DNA of 64,000 nt from Actinomadura sp. NAK00032 (GTDB lineage: Bacteria > Actinomycetota > Actinomycetes > Streptosporangiales > Streptosporangiaceae), in assembly GCF_013364275.1 (NCBI RefSeq), contig NZ_CP054932.1, positions 5,766,001-5,830,000 on the forward strand, given 5' to 3'. The notes beneath the pieces were generated by a model that was given only the letters and a program-made list of their open reading frames with translations, had not been told where the DNA came from and made no database searches. The position numbers were made by a program, and so were the translations under genes. Below, piece after piece: positions 8,627-19,500 of the stretch (position 1 is the stretch's first letter; every line of letters starts with the position of its first letter).

Positions 8627-9777
8627 CGGCCGATCCGTTCGGCGACGAACTCGGCGAGCCGGCCGGGCGTCATGGCGCCGACGTGCGCGCCCTCGGCGGC
8701 GAGCCGGCCCGCCATCGCGCGGTCGTAGTCGGGGTTCGCGTCCTCGTCGAGCGCGGCCAGCCCGAGCACCTGCGTCCCCTGCTGGACGAGCCTGCGGACC
8801 TCCCGGACGAGCCGGGGCGGGTCGCCGCCCTCGTAGAAGTCGGTGACGAGCGCGACGATCGCGCGGCGCGGGTTCTCCACCAGCCCGGCGCCGTAGCCGA
8901 CGGCCCGCGCGATGTCGGTGCCGCCGCCGAGCTGCACCTTCATCAGCAGCTCGACCGGATCGGTGACGTCGCGGGTGAGGTCGACCACGGAGGTGTCGAA
9001 CGCGACCAGGTGCGTCTTCAGGCCGGGCAGCCCCCACAGGCACGCGGCGGTGACGGCGGAGTGCACGACGGACCCCGCCATCGACCCGGACTGGTCGACG
9101 AGCAGGATCAGCTGCCACTGCTCGACGTGCCGCCGCGTCCGGGACACGAACCGGGGGCTTTCGATGTAGAGGCGGCGCTCGTCCGGCCGATAGTGCGCCA
9201 GGTTCGCGCGGATCGTCGCGTGGAAGTCGAAGTTGCGGGAGTTCTTGACGCGGCTGGGGCGCCGCGACCGGGTGCCGTGGAACGCCTGCCGGACCTCGGT
9301 GGCGAGCCGGTCCATCAGCTGCCGGACGACGGTCTCCACGATCCGCCGGGCCAGCGCCAGCACCTCGGCGTTCATCAGGTGCTTGGTGCGCAGGACGGCG
9401 CGCAGCAGCGTCGCGTCCGGCTCGATGCGCTCCAGCACCTCGGGGTTCGTGACGATCTCGTGGATCTCGTACCGCTCGACGGCGTCGCGTTCGAGCCGCT
9501 CGATCGTCTCCTTGGGGAAGAGCCGGTGCACGGCGTCCAGCCAGTCGACGGTGGTGAGCTGCGAGGGCCCGTCGCCGCCGGTGCGGTCGCCGCCCGGCCT
9601 GGCCGTCCCGCCGCCGCCCCCGCGCCGCACGCCGCGCCGTCCGAGGTCGGGGTCGCGGCCGTAGAGCCAGTCGAGGGCGGCGTCCCGTTCGGCCGCCGCG
9701 CCGGACAGCGCCCCCGTGCACCCCTCGGCGGGCGCGCCGAGCACGAGCCGCCAGCGTTCCAGATCGGGCGGGATCAC
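8623..9777 (-). CDS. VWA-domain protein (YehP-like)
   Basis: This 384-residue protein has an N-terminal helical part with a glycine-rich insert (about residues 45-70) and a C-terminal von Willebrand A domain. The metal-ion-dependent adhesion site is intact: DQSGSM (228-233), then a conserved Thr in GGGTDIA and an Asp in LVTDFYEGG. VWA proteins of this type pair with MoxR ATPases, where they recognise or remodel a target. The GTG at 9777 is preceded by a strong site, AGAAGGAG, four bases upstream, so it is preferred over more distal in-frame starts. The gene begins 10 bp after the DUF5682 stop and overlaps the SWIM gene start. It corresponds to E. coli yehP. Confidence 0.88.
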   Translation of the reverse strand: MIPPDLERWRLVLGAPAEGCTGALSGAAAERDAALDWLYGRDPDLGRRGVRRGGGGGTARPGGDRTGGDGPSQLTTVDWLDAVHRLFPKETIERLERDAVERYEIHEIVTNPEVLERIEPDATLLRAVLRTKHLMNAEVLALARRIVETVVRQLMDRLATEVRQAFHGTRSRRPSRVKNSRNFDFHATIRANLAHYRPDERRLYIESPRFVSRTRRHVEQWQLILLVDQSGSMAGSVVHSAVTAACLWGLPGLKTHLVAFDTSVVDLTRDVTDPVELLMKVQLGGGTDIARAVGYGAGLVENPRRAIVALVTDFYEGGDPPRLVREVRRLVQQGTQVLGLAALDEDANPDYDRAMAGRLAAEGAHVGAMTPGRLAEFVAERIGR

Positions 9778-9787
9778 GATTCTCCTT

Positions 9788-12115
9788 CTAGTCCTTGTGG
9801 GGGGACGATCCCCCACACCCCCGGTTCGCTTCGCTCAGTTCCAGAAGGCCGGCGGCCGCCAGGGCACGGTCAACGCGCTCCTCCAGGGCTCGGGCCTCGG
9901 CGATGAGCAGCGGGTTGTCCGGCGCACGCAGCAGGCTGCGGGCCGGAGCGTTGAGGCCGCGCCGCTCCAGCAGGCCCTCGGCGATGGTCTCGCGCTCGCG
10001 CGGCGGGAAGAACCCGAACGCCTGCCGCAGGGCGGGCAGCGCCACCTGGAAGTCGCCGTCGGTGAGGTCGCCGAGCAGCTCGTCGAGGACGCCGAGGACG
10101 GTCCCGTCCGGGTCGAGCACCTCCTGCCGGGCCAGGGCGAACAGCCCGGCGAGCCAGTCCCCCAGCACGTCGGGGCCGGCGGCGCCGCGCACCGCGCGGG
10201 CCGGGTCGGCGGTGTCGCCGAGCGCCCGGCCGAGCCCGAACGCGGCGCCGCGCAGGTCGGGCGGGACGTCGGCCCCGGCGGCGACGCGGCGGGCGACGCC
10301 GAGCGCGGCGTCCCGGTACGCCGCGAGCGTCCCGCCGGCGTGCAGCAGCGCGTCGCGGACCGCGGCGACGGCGCGCAGCCGGTCGAGGTCGGCGGGCGCG
10401 GGCCCGCCGCGGATCCCCTCGACGAGCCACAGGATCCGGGCGGCGCACTCCTCGATGACCGTCCCGAACAGCGGGCTCCGGGCCGTGCCGAGGACCCGGT
10501 CGTGGCGCCACAGCCCGAGGACGGTGCCGAGCGCGGCGCCGAGCCCGGCGAGGTCGGACGAGCCCGCGATCCCGGCCGCGATCGCCTCGGCGATCCGGTC
10601 GGAGCGGTCGGCGCAGCCGCACAGCGCCGCGTCGAACAGCGCGGCGGCGAGCCGCTCCATGTCGGCGCCGGCGGCGTGGACGCGCTCGTCCAGCGCGGCA
10701 CCCGCCGCGTCGGCGAGCGTCGGCCCGTAGGCGCCGGCCTCGATGAGCGCGGAGCGGCGGTGCCCGCCGGGGTCGGCGGCGGTCAGCTCCCAGCGCTCCT
10801 CCAGCACCGGGTCGGCGCCCGTCTCGGGGCCCGACTCCCGCCGCGCGCCGGGGACGCCCAGCACGCGCAGCCGGTGCAGGGCGCGGCTGCGCTCCAGGCC
10901 GCGCGGCGACGCCAGCTTGAGGACGACCGGCCCGTCCCGGTCGAGGCCGAGGCGCTCCAGTTCGGCCTCGGCGTCGTGGACGAGCGGCGGCGCGGGCGTC
11001 CCCGGGTGCAGCCGCCCGGTCCGGTCCCCGCTCAGCGCGGCGACCATCTCCGCCACGGCCGGGTGGGCGCCGGGGGCGAGCGGGCCGCGCGACGTCCACG
11101 GCAGCCGCTGGTCGAGGTCGTCGTTCACCAGGGCGGACACCAGGCCGTCCAGCAGGTCCGTGCGGGCGGGCGCGCGGTGGCCGCGCAGCCGGGTGAGGCC
11201 GTCGGTGAGGGTGCGGGCGGCGATCAGGTCGGCGGTCGACACGACCTGCCCGCGCTCGCGCAGCCGCGTCGCGACGCGCTCGGTGAGCGCGCCCGCCGCC
11301 GCGCCGGGGCCGTCCTCCCAGAGCCGCTGGTAGTACTCGGGCGACGGCATGCCCGACTGGTAGCCGGTGAAGGCGTCCAGCCGCCTGAAGGAGTACGGGA
11401 CGAGGAAGCCGCCGCCGATCGCGCCCTCCGGCGGCTCCGGGACGTCCGGCCACTCCGTGGAACCGGTCGCGGCGAGCGCTTCGAGGGCGGGCTTGTGGAA
11501 CCCGCCGGTCACCACCACGACGGGGCGGTCGCCGGCGTCGGCCACGGCCGCCCGCACCCACGCCGCCATGTACGCCTCGCGGGCCGTGTCGTCCGCCCCG
11601 GCCGCCGCCTCGCCGCGCAGCAGCGCGAAGTAGGCGTCGAGCCGCTCCGCGACGCCCCGCTCGTCATCGTCGGCGGCATCGATCTCGAAGAGGTGGTCCC
11701 AGAGGATGTCGGTGTTGTCGACGGCGAACTCCCGGCAGAGCCGCTCGGTGACCTCGGCGTAGCGGCGCTCCGCGTCGGCGTACCGGTTGCTGCGCTCGGC
11801 GAACGCGGGATGCCACGCGGGCAGGTCGATGAACCGCAGCTCGGCGCCGGCCGCGCGGCCCTCGTGGAGCGCGACCCATTCCGGCGAGTACCCGCAGAAC
11901 GGCGACCAGGAGGCGTGCACCCGCTCGGCGTCCCGGTAGTAGCTGAACACCGCGACGGGCGGGGTGTGGCCGAGCAGCAGCTCGTCCATCCGCGGGCCGA
12001 AGTCGGCGGGGCCCTCGACCAGCACGTACGCGGGCCGCAGCCGCCGGATCGCGTCCCGGACGAGCCGCGCGCACGCCGGGCTGTGGTGCCGGACCCCGAT
12101 GAACGTGGCGGCCAT
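9788..12115 (-). CDS. DUF5682 family protein (YehM-like)
   Basis: This 775-residue cytoplasmic protein is of unknown function. It opens with FIGVRHHSPACARLVRDAI, followed by a strand-helix region containing VLVEGPADF, characteristic of the DUF5682 family (E. coli YehM). The N-terminal third (about residues 1-250) is the most motif-rich; VVVVTGGFHKPAL near residue 165 recalls the TraB/GumN-like haem-binding or protease-like superfamily, but that is only a resemblance. The remainder is mostly helical. The ATG shares one base with the TGA of the MoxR gene (TGATG), showing tight coupling. The last codons lie in a hairpin with G/C-runs (9796-9817). Function is inferred only from the operon: a subunit of the MoxR/VWA machine. 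Confidence 0.85.
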   Translation of the reverse strand: MAATFIGVRHHSPACARLVRDAIRRLRPAYVLVEGPADFGPRMDELLLGHTPPVAVFSYYRDAERVHASWSPFCGYSPEWVALHEGRAAGAELRFIDLPAWHPAFAERSNRYADAERRYAEVTERLCREFAVDNTDILWDHLFEIDAADDDERGVAERLDAYFALLRGEAAAGADDTAREAYMAAWVRAAVADAGDRPVVVVTGGFHKPALEALAATGSTEWPDVPEPPEGAIGGGFLVPYSFRRLDAFTGYQSGMPSPEYYQRLWEDGPGAAAGALTERVATRLRERGQVVSTADLIAARTLTDGLTRLRGHRAPARTDLLDGLVSALVNDDLDQRLPWTSRGPLAPGAHPAVAEMVAALSGDRTGRLHPGTPAPPLVHDAEAELERLGLDRDGPVVLKLASPRGLERSRALHRLRVLGVPGARRESGPETGADPVLEERWELTAADPGGHRRSALIEAGAYGPTLADAAGAALDERVHAAGADMERLAAALFDAALCGCADRSDRIAEAIAAGIAGSSDLAGLGAALGTVLGLWRHDRVLGTARSPLFGTVIEECAARILWLVEGIRGGPAPADLDRLRAVAAVRDALLHAGGTLAAYRDAALGVARRVAAGADVPPDLRGAAFGLGRALGDTADPARAVRGAAGPDVLGDWLAGLFALARQEVLDPDGTVLGVLDELLGDLTDGDFQVALPALRQAFGFFPPRERETIAEGLLERRGLNAPARSLLRAPDNPLLIAEARALEERVDRALAAAGLLELSEANRGCGGSSPHKD
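9796..9817. repeat. G/C-run palindrome at the 3' end of the DUF5682 gene
   Basis: TGTGGGGG and CCCCCACA form an 8-bp stem around a 6-nt loop, inside the last codons of the DUF5682 gene. It could be a processing or attenuation hairpin before the VWA gene, or a copy of a dispersed palindromic repeat. A similar G-run/C-run palindrome sits in dnaE2 at 52675. Confidence 0.45.
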
Positions 12116-13209
12116 CAGCCGGGCAGCAGGTGCCGGGCGGCGTGCAGCGCCTTCCACTGCGCGCCGTCGCGCCGCGCGGCCTGCTGCTCCAGGTAGCGGC
12201 GCAGCCGGGTGAGGTCGTCGGGGCTGTCCTTGGCGGCGGTCCCGGCGAGGCACTCGACGATGTCGGCGGCGGTGCCGGGCTCGCCGCGCAGGAACCAGCC
12301 CCGCACGCCTATCTGGTGCGCGACCGAGACGGCCTCGGCGGTGCTCATCACGGCCGACAGCCGGTCCATGGCCCGGCCGTCCTCGGTGGCGGCGCCGCGC
12401 AGCTCCCGGAACGCGGTGACGAGGACCTCCAGGACGTCGCGGCGCGGCGGCGCCTCGACACCGCTGTGCTCCAGCAGCCGCCGCGCCTCCTGCTCGACCA
12501 GGTCCAGCTCGGTGCCGAAGTCGGCGATCGGGAAGACGGTCTCGAAGTTGAACCGCCGCTTGAGCGCCGCGCTCATCTCGTTGACGCCCCGGTCGCGGGT
12601 GTTGGCGGTCGCGATGACGTTGAACCCGTCCCGCGCGAACACCATCGCGTCCGGGCCGGTCAGCTCAGGGATCGCCAGGACGCGGTCCGACAGCGGGGAC
12701 AGCAGCGCGTCCTGCACCTCCAGCGGGCAGCGGGTGATCTCCTCGAACCGGACGACCTTGCCCTCGGCCATGCCGGTGTGCAGCGGCGCCGGCACCAGCG
12801 ACCGCGCGGACGGGCCCTCCGCGACGAGCAGCGCGTAGTTCCACGAGTACTTGATCTGGTCTTCGGTGGTGGCCGCGCCGCCCTGGATCGTCAGGGTGGA
12901 CGTCCCGCTGACGGCCGCCGCGATCAGCTCCGACAGCAGCGACTTCGCCGTGCCCGGCTCCCCGACCAGCATCAGCCCGCGGCTCGTGGCGAGGGTGACG
13001 AGCGCGCGGTCGATGAGCGCGGTGTCGCCGACGAACTTGCGGCCGATGCCGAGCGCGTCGTCGCCGGTGATGAACCGGCGCGCCGCCGTCAGGCTCAGCG
13101 CCCAGCCCGGCGGGCGGGGGCCGGTGTCGTCCTCCCGGAGCCGGTCGAGCTCCCCGGCGAACCGGACCTCGGCGGGGGGCCGCTGGTAGTCGGTCTTGTC
13201 GTCGCTCAT
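12115..13209 (-). CDS. MoxR-family AAA+ ATPase (YehL-like)
   Basis: This 364-residue ATPase has Walker A GEPGTAKS (83-90), Walker B VVRFEEI (152-158) and a sensor-1 region NVIATANTRDRG followed by an LKRRFNFET arginine-finger segment. The Walker B acidic pair is intact, so hydrolysis is expected. MoxR proteins act as chaperone-like remodelling ATPases, usually with a VWA partner, which is encoded two genes downstream. The ATG overlaps the stop of the DUF4132 gene (ATGA), and the stop shares a base with the DUF5682 start. It is the equivalent of E. coli yehL. The substrate is unknown. Confidence 0.92.
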   Translation of the reverse strand: MSDDKTDYQRPPAEVRFAGELDRLREDDTGPRPPGWALSLTAARRFITGDDALGIGRKFVGDTALIDRALVTLATSRGLMLVGEPGTAKSLLSELIAAAVSGTSTLTIQGGAATTEDQIKYSWNYALLVAEGPSARSLVPAPLHTGMAEGKVVRFEEITRCPLEVQDALLSPLSDRVLAIPELTGPDAMVFARDGFNVIATANTRDRGVNEMSAALKRRFNFETVFPIADFGTELDLVEQEARRLLEHSGVEAPPRRDVLEVLVTAFRELRGAATEDGRAMDRLSAVMSTAEAVSVAHQIGVRGWFLRGEPGTAADIVECLAGTAAKDSPDDLTRLRRYLEQQAARRDGAQWKALHAARHLLPG

Positions 13210-16200
13210 GCTTGCGCGGCCTCCGCGAGAGTGGTCAGGTCGGCGAGGATCTCGGACGCGGTGACGCCGTCCAGCTCGCCGAACGTGAGAGGGGTCCCCT
13301 TACTGGGCCAGAAGTCGCCGGGCTCGGTCGCGAACCACACGTAGTCGAGGACCTGGTGGTCGCCGGAGGCGTCCACGGCGCCGACCGAGATGCCGGGATT
13401 CAGGTCGATCACGACGTACCGGTCGCGGGCGACGCGGCGGGAGATCCACCGCTCGCCGCCCGCGTCCTGCGGCTCGCCGCGCTCCCAGCCGAGCTTGACG
13501 AGGCCGAGGACCTTGCCGAACGGGACCTTCAGGCCCTCGAACCGGGCCAGCCGGCCGCTCTCCCGCTCCGCCTCGGTGAGGACGTGGACGGGACGGGCGA
13601 GCTGCAGGAACGGCTGCAGGATCTCGTAGTCGGCGAACACCTCGGCCCACGCCTCGACGTCCGTGCCGGGGCGCGCCGGATGCATGAGCCCCACCTGCGC
13701 CGATCCTGGGAGGTCGAACGCGTCGTCGCCGGCGTCGGCGAACGTGCCGTCCTCGGCGACGCGGAACGCGGTCGCCGTCCCGGCGCCCCCTTCGCCGTCG
13801 GATTCGTCCTCGTAGGCGACCCAGAGCAGGCGGCGGGCGATGTGCCGGACGAGCGGGTGCCCGGCGATGAACGCGCCGAAGTCGTCCCGGGACCAGCGGC
13901 GCTGCGTCACCATGGCCCGCTCCAGGCGGCGGATCTGGTCGGCGGCGGCGGTCCGCACGTCCTTCTTGAGGTCGGTGAACGCCTTGTAGGCGGCGGGCGC
14001 GAGGGCGGGGTCGTCCTTGGCGCCGGGCTTGGGGAGGGCCTTGCGGCGCTTGCCGTCCTCGTCGGTGACGAACGGCTTGAGCTGCTCGTCGAACCCGACG
14101 GTGAAGCGGCGCGGCCCGTAGTCGAGGACCATGCCGCCGTCGGCGTCCAGCCCGAAGCCGGGGACGAGCCGGTCGCCGAGCTCCTCGGTGGTGAGGCCGA
14201 GCCGGTCGGCGACCTGCCGGATCCGCGCCTGCGCCTCCACTTGCAGGCCCTTGAACTTCACCTTCTGCGCGATGCCGTGCAGGTGCATCAGCGCCACGTC
14301 CGTCCCGATCTCGCCGAGGACGCCGAGGCCGGTGACGGCGTTCTTGTGCCCGCCCTCACCCGGCCACGCGCGGATGACCGGGGTCAGCCGCCGGACGGTC
14401 CCGTCGTCGCCGGTGCGGCCGAGCTGCCGCAGCGCCCACCCGTCCTTGGAGGGCTTGCCCGCGTCGAGCCACTGCTGGAACAGCGCCCACCCGAACTCGG
14501 CCACCGAACCGGGGTCGCATGCCTCCGCCAGCTCGTCCATCCCGTGCGGGGCGTCCAAGGTGAGCAGTTCGATGAGGGCGTGGACGGCGTCCAGGGGCAG
14601 GGCGCGGTCGCGTCCGCGCAGCAGGACCTGCGGGAGCGGCGCCGGGTCCACCCAGGTGCCGGTCTTCACCGGCTGGGCGAGGCCGGTCGCGGTCGGCGGC
14701 AGGGACAGCAGTTCCCCGGCCGCGTCCGCCGCCTGGTCGCCGTGGGCCGCGCGGGCGGCGCCCACGACGGCGGGACGGCCGTGCGCGGCGAGCAGGTACC
14801 GCAGGGCGGTCTCGGCGCCGCGCCAGTCCTTGGCCTTCGTCGCGAGCGCCGCCGGGACGAGCAGCGGGACGGCGGCGAGCCCGTGCCGGTCGAACCAGCG
14901 GCAGGCGGGCAGCAGCCGGCTGCCGCGCTTGACCAGGCCCTCCGCCATCAGCAGCGCCACGTCCGCGTCCAGGTACGGCAGGAGCGGGTCGGCGCAGGTC
15001 TCCAGGTTCGGCCGGGCGGTGCGGATCGCGGCGGGCAGCGCGTCCAGTTCGTAGCGGGCGGCGAGAAACCGCATCCACGCGTCGGCGAACCGGCGGACCA
15101 GCCCCGCGTAGCCGGGGAGCAGCGGGCGGACCACGTCCTCGGGGCCGTAGCACATCAGCTGCAGCGGCGCGATCTTGTGATCGCCCGCCTTGTAGCCCTC
15201 GGCGAGGGCCTCCCAGTCGGCGGCCTCGGGCCTGCCCACGTACTTCTCCAGGTCCGTCTCCAGCCATTCCCGCCGTTCGCCGTCGCGCCACGCCAGCCGG
15301 GGCGCGGGCGGGGTCAGGCCGGTCAGGACGGGACGCCGGGGGTCGCGCCACGGCGGGGCGGCGAGGACGGCGGGCAGCTCGTCCGGTGCGGCATCGGGGA
15401 CGCGCGGCGACGCGGCGGCGGCGCGGCGGCGGCGCGCTCGACGGCCGCGGCGACGTCGTCCGGCAAGCCGGGCAGCGCGGCGGCGACCAGCTCGGGGTGG
15501 GCCGCGGCATGGCTCGCGAGCAGGTCGCCGGCGCCCGCGCGGGCCAGCAGCCGCAGCGCCCGCAGCGGGAACCGCCGGGCGGCCTCGCCGAGCGCGCCCC
15601 GCACATGCCTCTCGCCGAGCCGGTCGATCAGTGCCTGGAACGCCTCGTCCGTCGGCAGGAGGGCGATCGCCTCGAAGATGCGCTTGCGGTCGGCGGAATC
15701 GAGGTTTCCGGTGGTGGCCTCCTGGAGGAGGAACGCAAGCACGTCCGGGCCGATCCCGTCCAGCATCGTGGCGAGCAGGGCGCGGCTCGGGTCTCCCCAG
15801 TAGAACCCAGGCGTCGTCGCGAGTTGCGAGGCCTTTCCGAAGGTCAGCAGCGCGAGCCGCTGCGACGATCCGCTCCACGGTCCGAGGGCGCCGGGATCGG
15901 CGCAGCACTCTTCCACCCAGTCCTGCCGGTCGGGGACCATGTACGAGACGATCCACCGCGCCGCCCGTGTCGAGCGGTATGCGGCCAGCCGGTCGACCGC
16001 ACGCGCGTGCTCACCGTCGTCGGCGGCGGCCAGCAGCCCCCGGACGCGCCGCAGATCGTCCGTCAGCATGGTCCCGAGGTCGGCATCGCCCTCTCGCCGG
16101 ACGGCACCGGCCCCTGAACCGCGCCACGGCCCGTCGCCCTCGCAGACCGCCCTCGTCCGGCTCAGCTCGACCAGCGCGCAGGCCGCGAAGGCGAGCCCGT

Positions 16201-16546
16201 GCCCGGTGATCCAGGCATCGGTGAACGCCCGGTGCACCTCCCCCTTGCGGGCCGGCCCGCCGACTCCCATGACGGTGACGGCGGCGATGGCGCCGGCGCC
16301 GGTCGGGTCGTCCGCGCCGTCCAGATGGCGGCGCGCGGCCTCGGCGAGCGCCGCGTCCCCGGCCCCTCCTTCGAGCAGCGCCTCGACCGCCCCGCCGGTC
16401 TCCTCGACGAGGCGCCGTACGGTGCGCGGCGCGGCCGGGTCGACCTTGATCTTGGGGCCGGGCGCGCCGCCGCGCCGCGCGTGCAGCGCGCGCCGCCACG
16501 CGTCGGGAATGGTCAGGACGTCCTCGCCGGGGGGCCGATCTTCCAT
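13206..16546 (-). pseudogene. DUF4132 protein, copy 1 (YehI/MolR-like), interrupted by a single-base frameshift
   Basis: Two overlapping frames together make one DUF4132 protein of about 1113 residues, nearly the length of the intact paralogue at 27110-30460 (1116). The N-terminal frame begins at ATG 16546 and matches the paralogue up to about residue 378. It then runs into an unrelated tail ending at 15323, giving a 407-residue product. The DUF4132 part continues in another frame from about 15420 down to 13206. Homology places the switch in a GCC/GCG triplet run at about 15410-15436, where one missing base would explain it. The break falls at the linker where the truncated copy 2 begins. It may be a true mutation, a phase-variable tract or a sequencing error. 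It is the first gene of the yeh-like operon. Confidence 0.8.
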
Positions 16547-16595
16547 GGCGCCCAACGGTAGAGGAGCGGGCCGACAGATCCGTAGGATTCCCCGC
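16547..16595. promoter_or_regulatory. Divergent pair of leaderless promoters
   Basis: Only 49 bp separate the DUF4132 operon (minus) from the kinase gene (plus). For the plus gene TAGGAT lies 7 nt before the ATG at 16596. For the minus gene TACCGT lies 8 nt before the ATG at 16546 (plus coordinates 16555-16560). Neither gene has a ribosome-binding site, so both mRNAs probably start at the ATG. The shared short region could allow joint regulation. Confidence 0.6.
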
Positions 16596-19500
16596 ATGAC
16601 CGAGGCGACCTGGCGGCCCGGCGATGTCGTGCTCGATCTCTACGAGGTGCGCGACGTGGTCGCCACCGGCGGCATGGGCCTGGTCTACCGGGTGCGCCAC
16701 CGCGGCTGGGACACCGAACTCGCGATGAAGGTGCCCCGTCCCGAGCTGGTCGGGTCCGCGGACGCGCTGCGCGGCTTCGAGGACGAGGCGCAGACCTGGG
16801 TCGGGCTCGGCCCGCACCCGCACATCGTGAACTGCGCGTACGTGCGCCGGCTCGGCCCGCTGCCGGGCGTGTTCGCCGAGTGGGTCGGCGGCGGCAGCCT
16901 CGCCGACGCGATCGAGGACGGCCGGCTGCGCGACCCGGACCCGCGCCGCACCGCGGGCCGGCTCATCGACGTCGCGATCCAGTTCGCCTGGGGGCTGGAC
17001 CACGCGCACCGCAGCGGGCTCGTCCACCAGGACGTGAAGCCCGCGAACGTGATGCTCACCCCGGACGGGACGGTCAAGGTCACCGACTTCGGGCTGGCGA
17101 AGGCGCGGATCAGGGCGGGCGAGGACGGCGTCCCGCGTCCGGACGCCGATCCCCTGGTCAGCTTCGCGGGCCTGACCCCGGCGTACTGCTCCCCCGAGCA
17201 GGCGCGGGCGGCGGCGGGCGACCGGGCGCCGCTGACCCGCGCGACGGACGTGTGGTCGTGGGCGCTCAGCGTGCTGGCGATGTTCACCGGCGGCCCGCCG
17301 GTGTGGTCGGGCGCGGACGGCGGCCGGGCGTTCGAGGAGTTCGCCGTGCGGGCGGCCGGCGTCCTGCCGCCCGGTCTCGCGGACGTGCTGCGCGCGTGCT
17401 TCCGGCCGGACCCGTCGTCGCGTCCCGACCGGATGGACGAGCCGGCCGAGGCGCTCGCGACGGTGTACGCGCAGGTCACCGGCACCCCTTACCCCCGGGA
17501 GCAGCCCGGGCCCGCGACGCTGCTCGCGGACGGGCTGTCGAACCAGGCGCTGTCGATGCTCGACCTCGGCCACCCCGAGGAGGCCGAGGCGCTGTGGGAG
17601 CGGGCGGTACAGGCCGACCCGCACCACCCGCACGCCGTCTACAACCGGGGCCTGCGCCTGTGGCGCACCGGCCGGATGACGGACGCGCGGCTCGTCGGCG
17701 AACTGGAGCAGGTCCGCGCGACGCACAAGGACGACTGGATCGGCGATCACCTGCTCGGCCTGGTGCATCTGGAGCGCGGCGCCGCGGCCGAGGCGGTGGC
17801 GCTGCTGGAGGCCGCCGCCGAGCAGGCGCCGGACGCCCCCGAGCCGGCCGCGGCGCTGGAGAGCGCCCGGCGGCTGCCCGCCGCGCGGCCGCCCGCCGTC
17901 CTGGAAGGCCACGCCGACCCGGTCAGCGCGGTCGCGCTCGGCGCCGGGCTCGCGGTGAGCGGCGGCCGGAACTCCTCGAACCCGCCGCCGCCCGGCGCGG
18001 AGGGCGGCACCGTGCGGATCTGGGACCTGGCGGCCGGGCACTGCGTCCACGTGCTGCCCGCGCACTCCGCCGGGCTCGCGGGCGGGGTGGGCGCGGTGGC
18101 GCTGAGCCCGTGCGGCCGGTTCGCGGCCTCCGGTGGCGCGGACGGCGCCGTGCTCGTCTGGGACGTCCGGTCCGGGCTTCTGCTGCACCGGCTCGAAGGG
18201 CACGCGGGCCGGGTCGACTCGCTCGCGTTCGCCTCGGACGGCTCGCTCCTGGCGACGGCCACCGAAGGCGGGGCCGTCCGGCTCTGGGACACCGGCGGCG
18301 GGCGTTGCGTCCGCACCCTTCAGCAGGAGCAGGACCTCCCGCGCGCGCTCGGCGGGGCGGTCGCGATGACCAGTGACGGGCATGTCGTCAGGTGGGAGCC
18401 GACCACCATGCGCCTGCGCGTGTGGAACGCGGCCAAGGGCATGCTCGTCCGGACGACGTCGATGCCCCGGGCCCGCGTCGCGCTCAGCGCGGGAGGACGC
18501 GCCGCGATCGCCGCGACCGAGACGGAACTGCGCGTCTGGGACACCGTGGCGGGCCGTCCGCTGCGCACCCTGGACCGCCGGATCGGCCCCGACCTGCGGT
18601 TCGCCGTCAGCGACGACGGCCGGCGGGCCTTGTCGGGCGGCCCCGACGGCCCGCAGCTGTGGGACCTCGACGAGGAACGCGGCCTGCGCACCCTGCCGGG
18701 CCAAGGCGCCCTCACCGGAACGTTGGCGCTGAGCGGCGACGGCCTGCACGCGCTCACCGCGCCGAGCGGCCCGGCCGTCCACGTATGGCACCTGGCAGAC
18801 CCGGGACCGCACGCCCCCTGGAGCCATGCACGCCCGCGCACGGCGGCGGAACTGGCCCGCGAGGCCGACGCGGCGGGCCTCGCCCTGTCCCGGGCCCGCA
18901 GGCTCGCGGACGCCGGGGACTGGGCGCGGGCGGGGGCGGAACTGCGCGCCGCCCGCAACGTCCCCGGCCACGAACGCAACCGCGACCTGCTCCGCCTGTG
19001 GCGCGAGGCCGGGCGGCACGGCCGCCGGACCGACCTGCTGGGCGGCTGGCAGGGAGCCGAACTGCCCGGCACCGAACGCAGGTCGGTCAGCGCCGGCGCG
19101 CTGAGCGCGGGCGGTGTCCTCGCCCTTTCGTTCGGCGCCTGGCCGATCGTGTGGCTCGTGGACGCCGCGTCCGGGGAGCATCTGCACACGCTCCAGGTGG
19201 GCGGCATGTCCGTCGAGTGCGTCGCCTTCACCCCGGACGGGCACCGGCTGCTGACCGGGGCGAGCGACGGGAAGGTCCGCGTGTGGGACGCGGCCTCCGG
19301 CGAGTGCCTGCGCGTCCTCAGCGGCCACAAGGCCGACGTCAGGTCGCTGGCCGTGAGCGCGGACGGGCGGCTCGCCGCATCCGGCGACGAGGACGGCACC
19401 GTCCGCGTCTGGGACCTCGACAGGGGCAGGCGCAGGCACGTCCTCAAGGGGCACAGCGGGGTCGTCCTCTCCCTGCGCTTCGGCCCTGGCGCCGGAACCC

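Noticed and set aside
6551..8728. Long plus-strand open frames opposite the SWIM gene and similar antisense frames elsewhere
   Set aside because: They are low-complexity Arg/Gly/Ala translations caused by high third-position GC, without domain motifs, and lie opposite genes with clear motifs.
15405..15440. Programmed -1 frameshifting in DUF4132 copy 1
   Set aside because: I found no classic slippery heptamer with a following structured spacer; the GCC/GCG run is better explained by an indel. It remains possible but unsupported.
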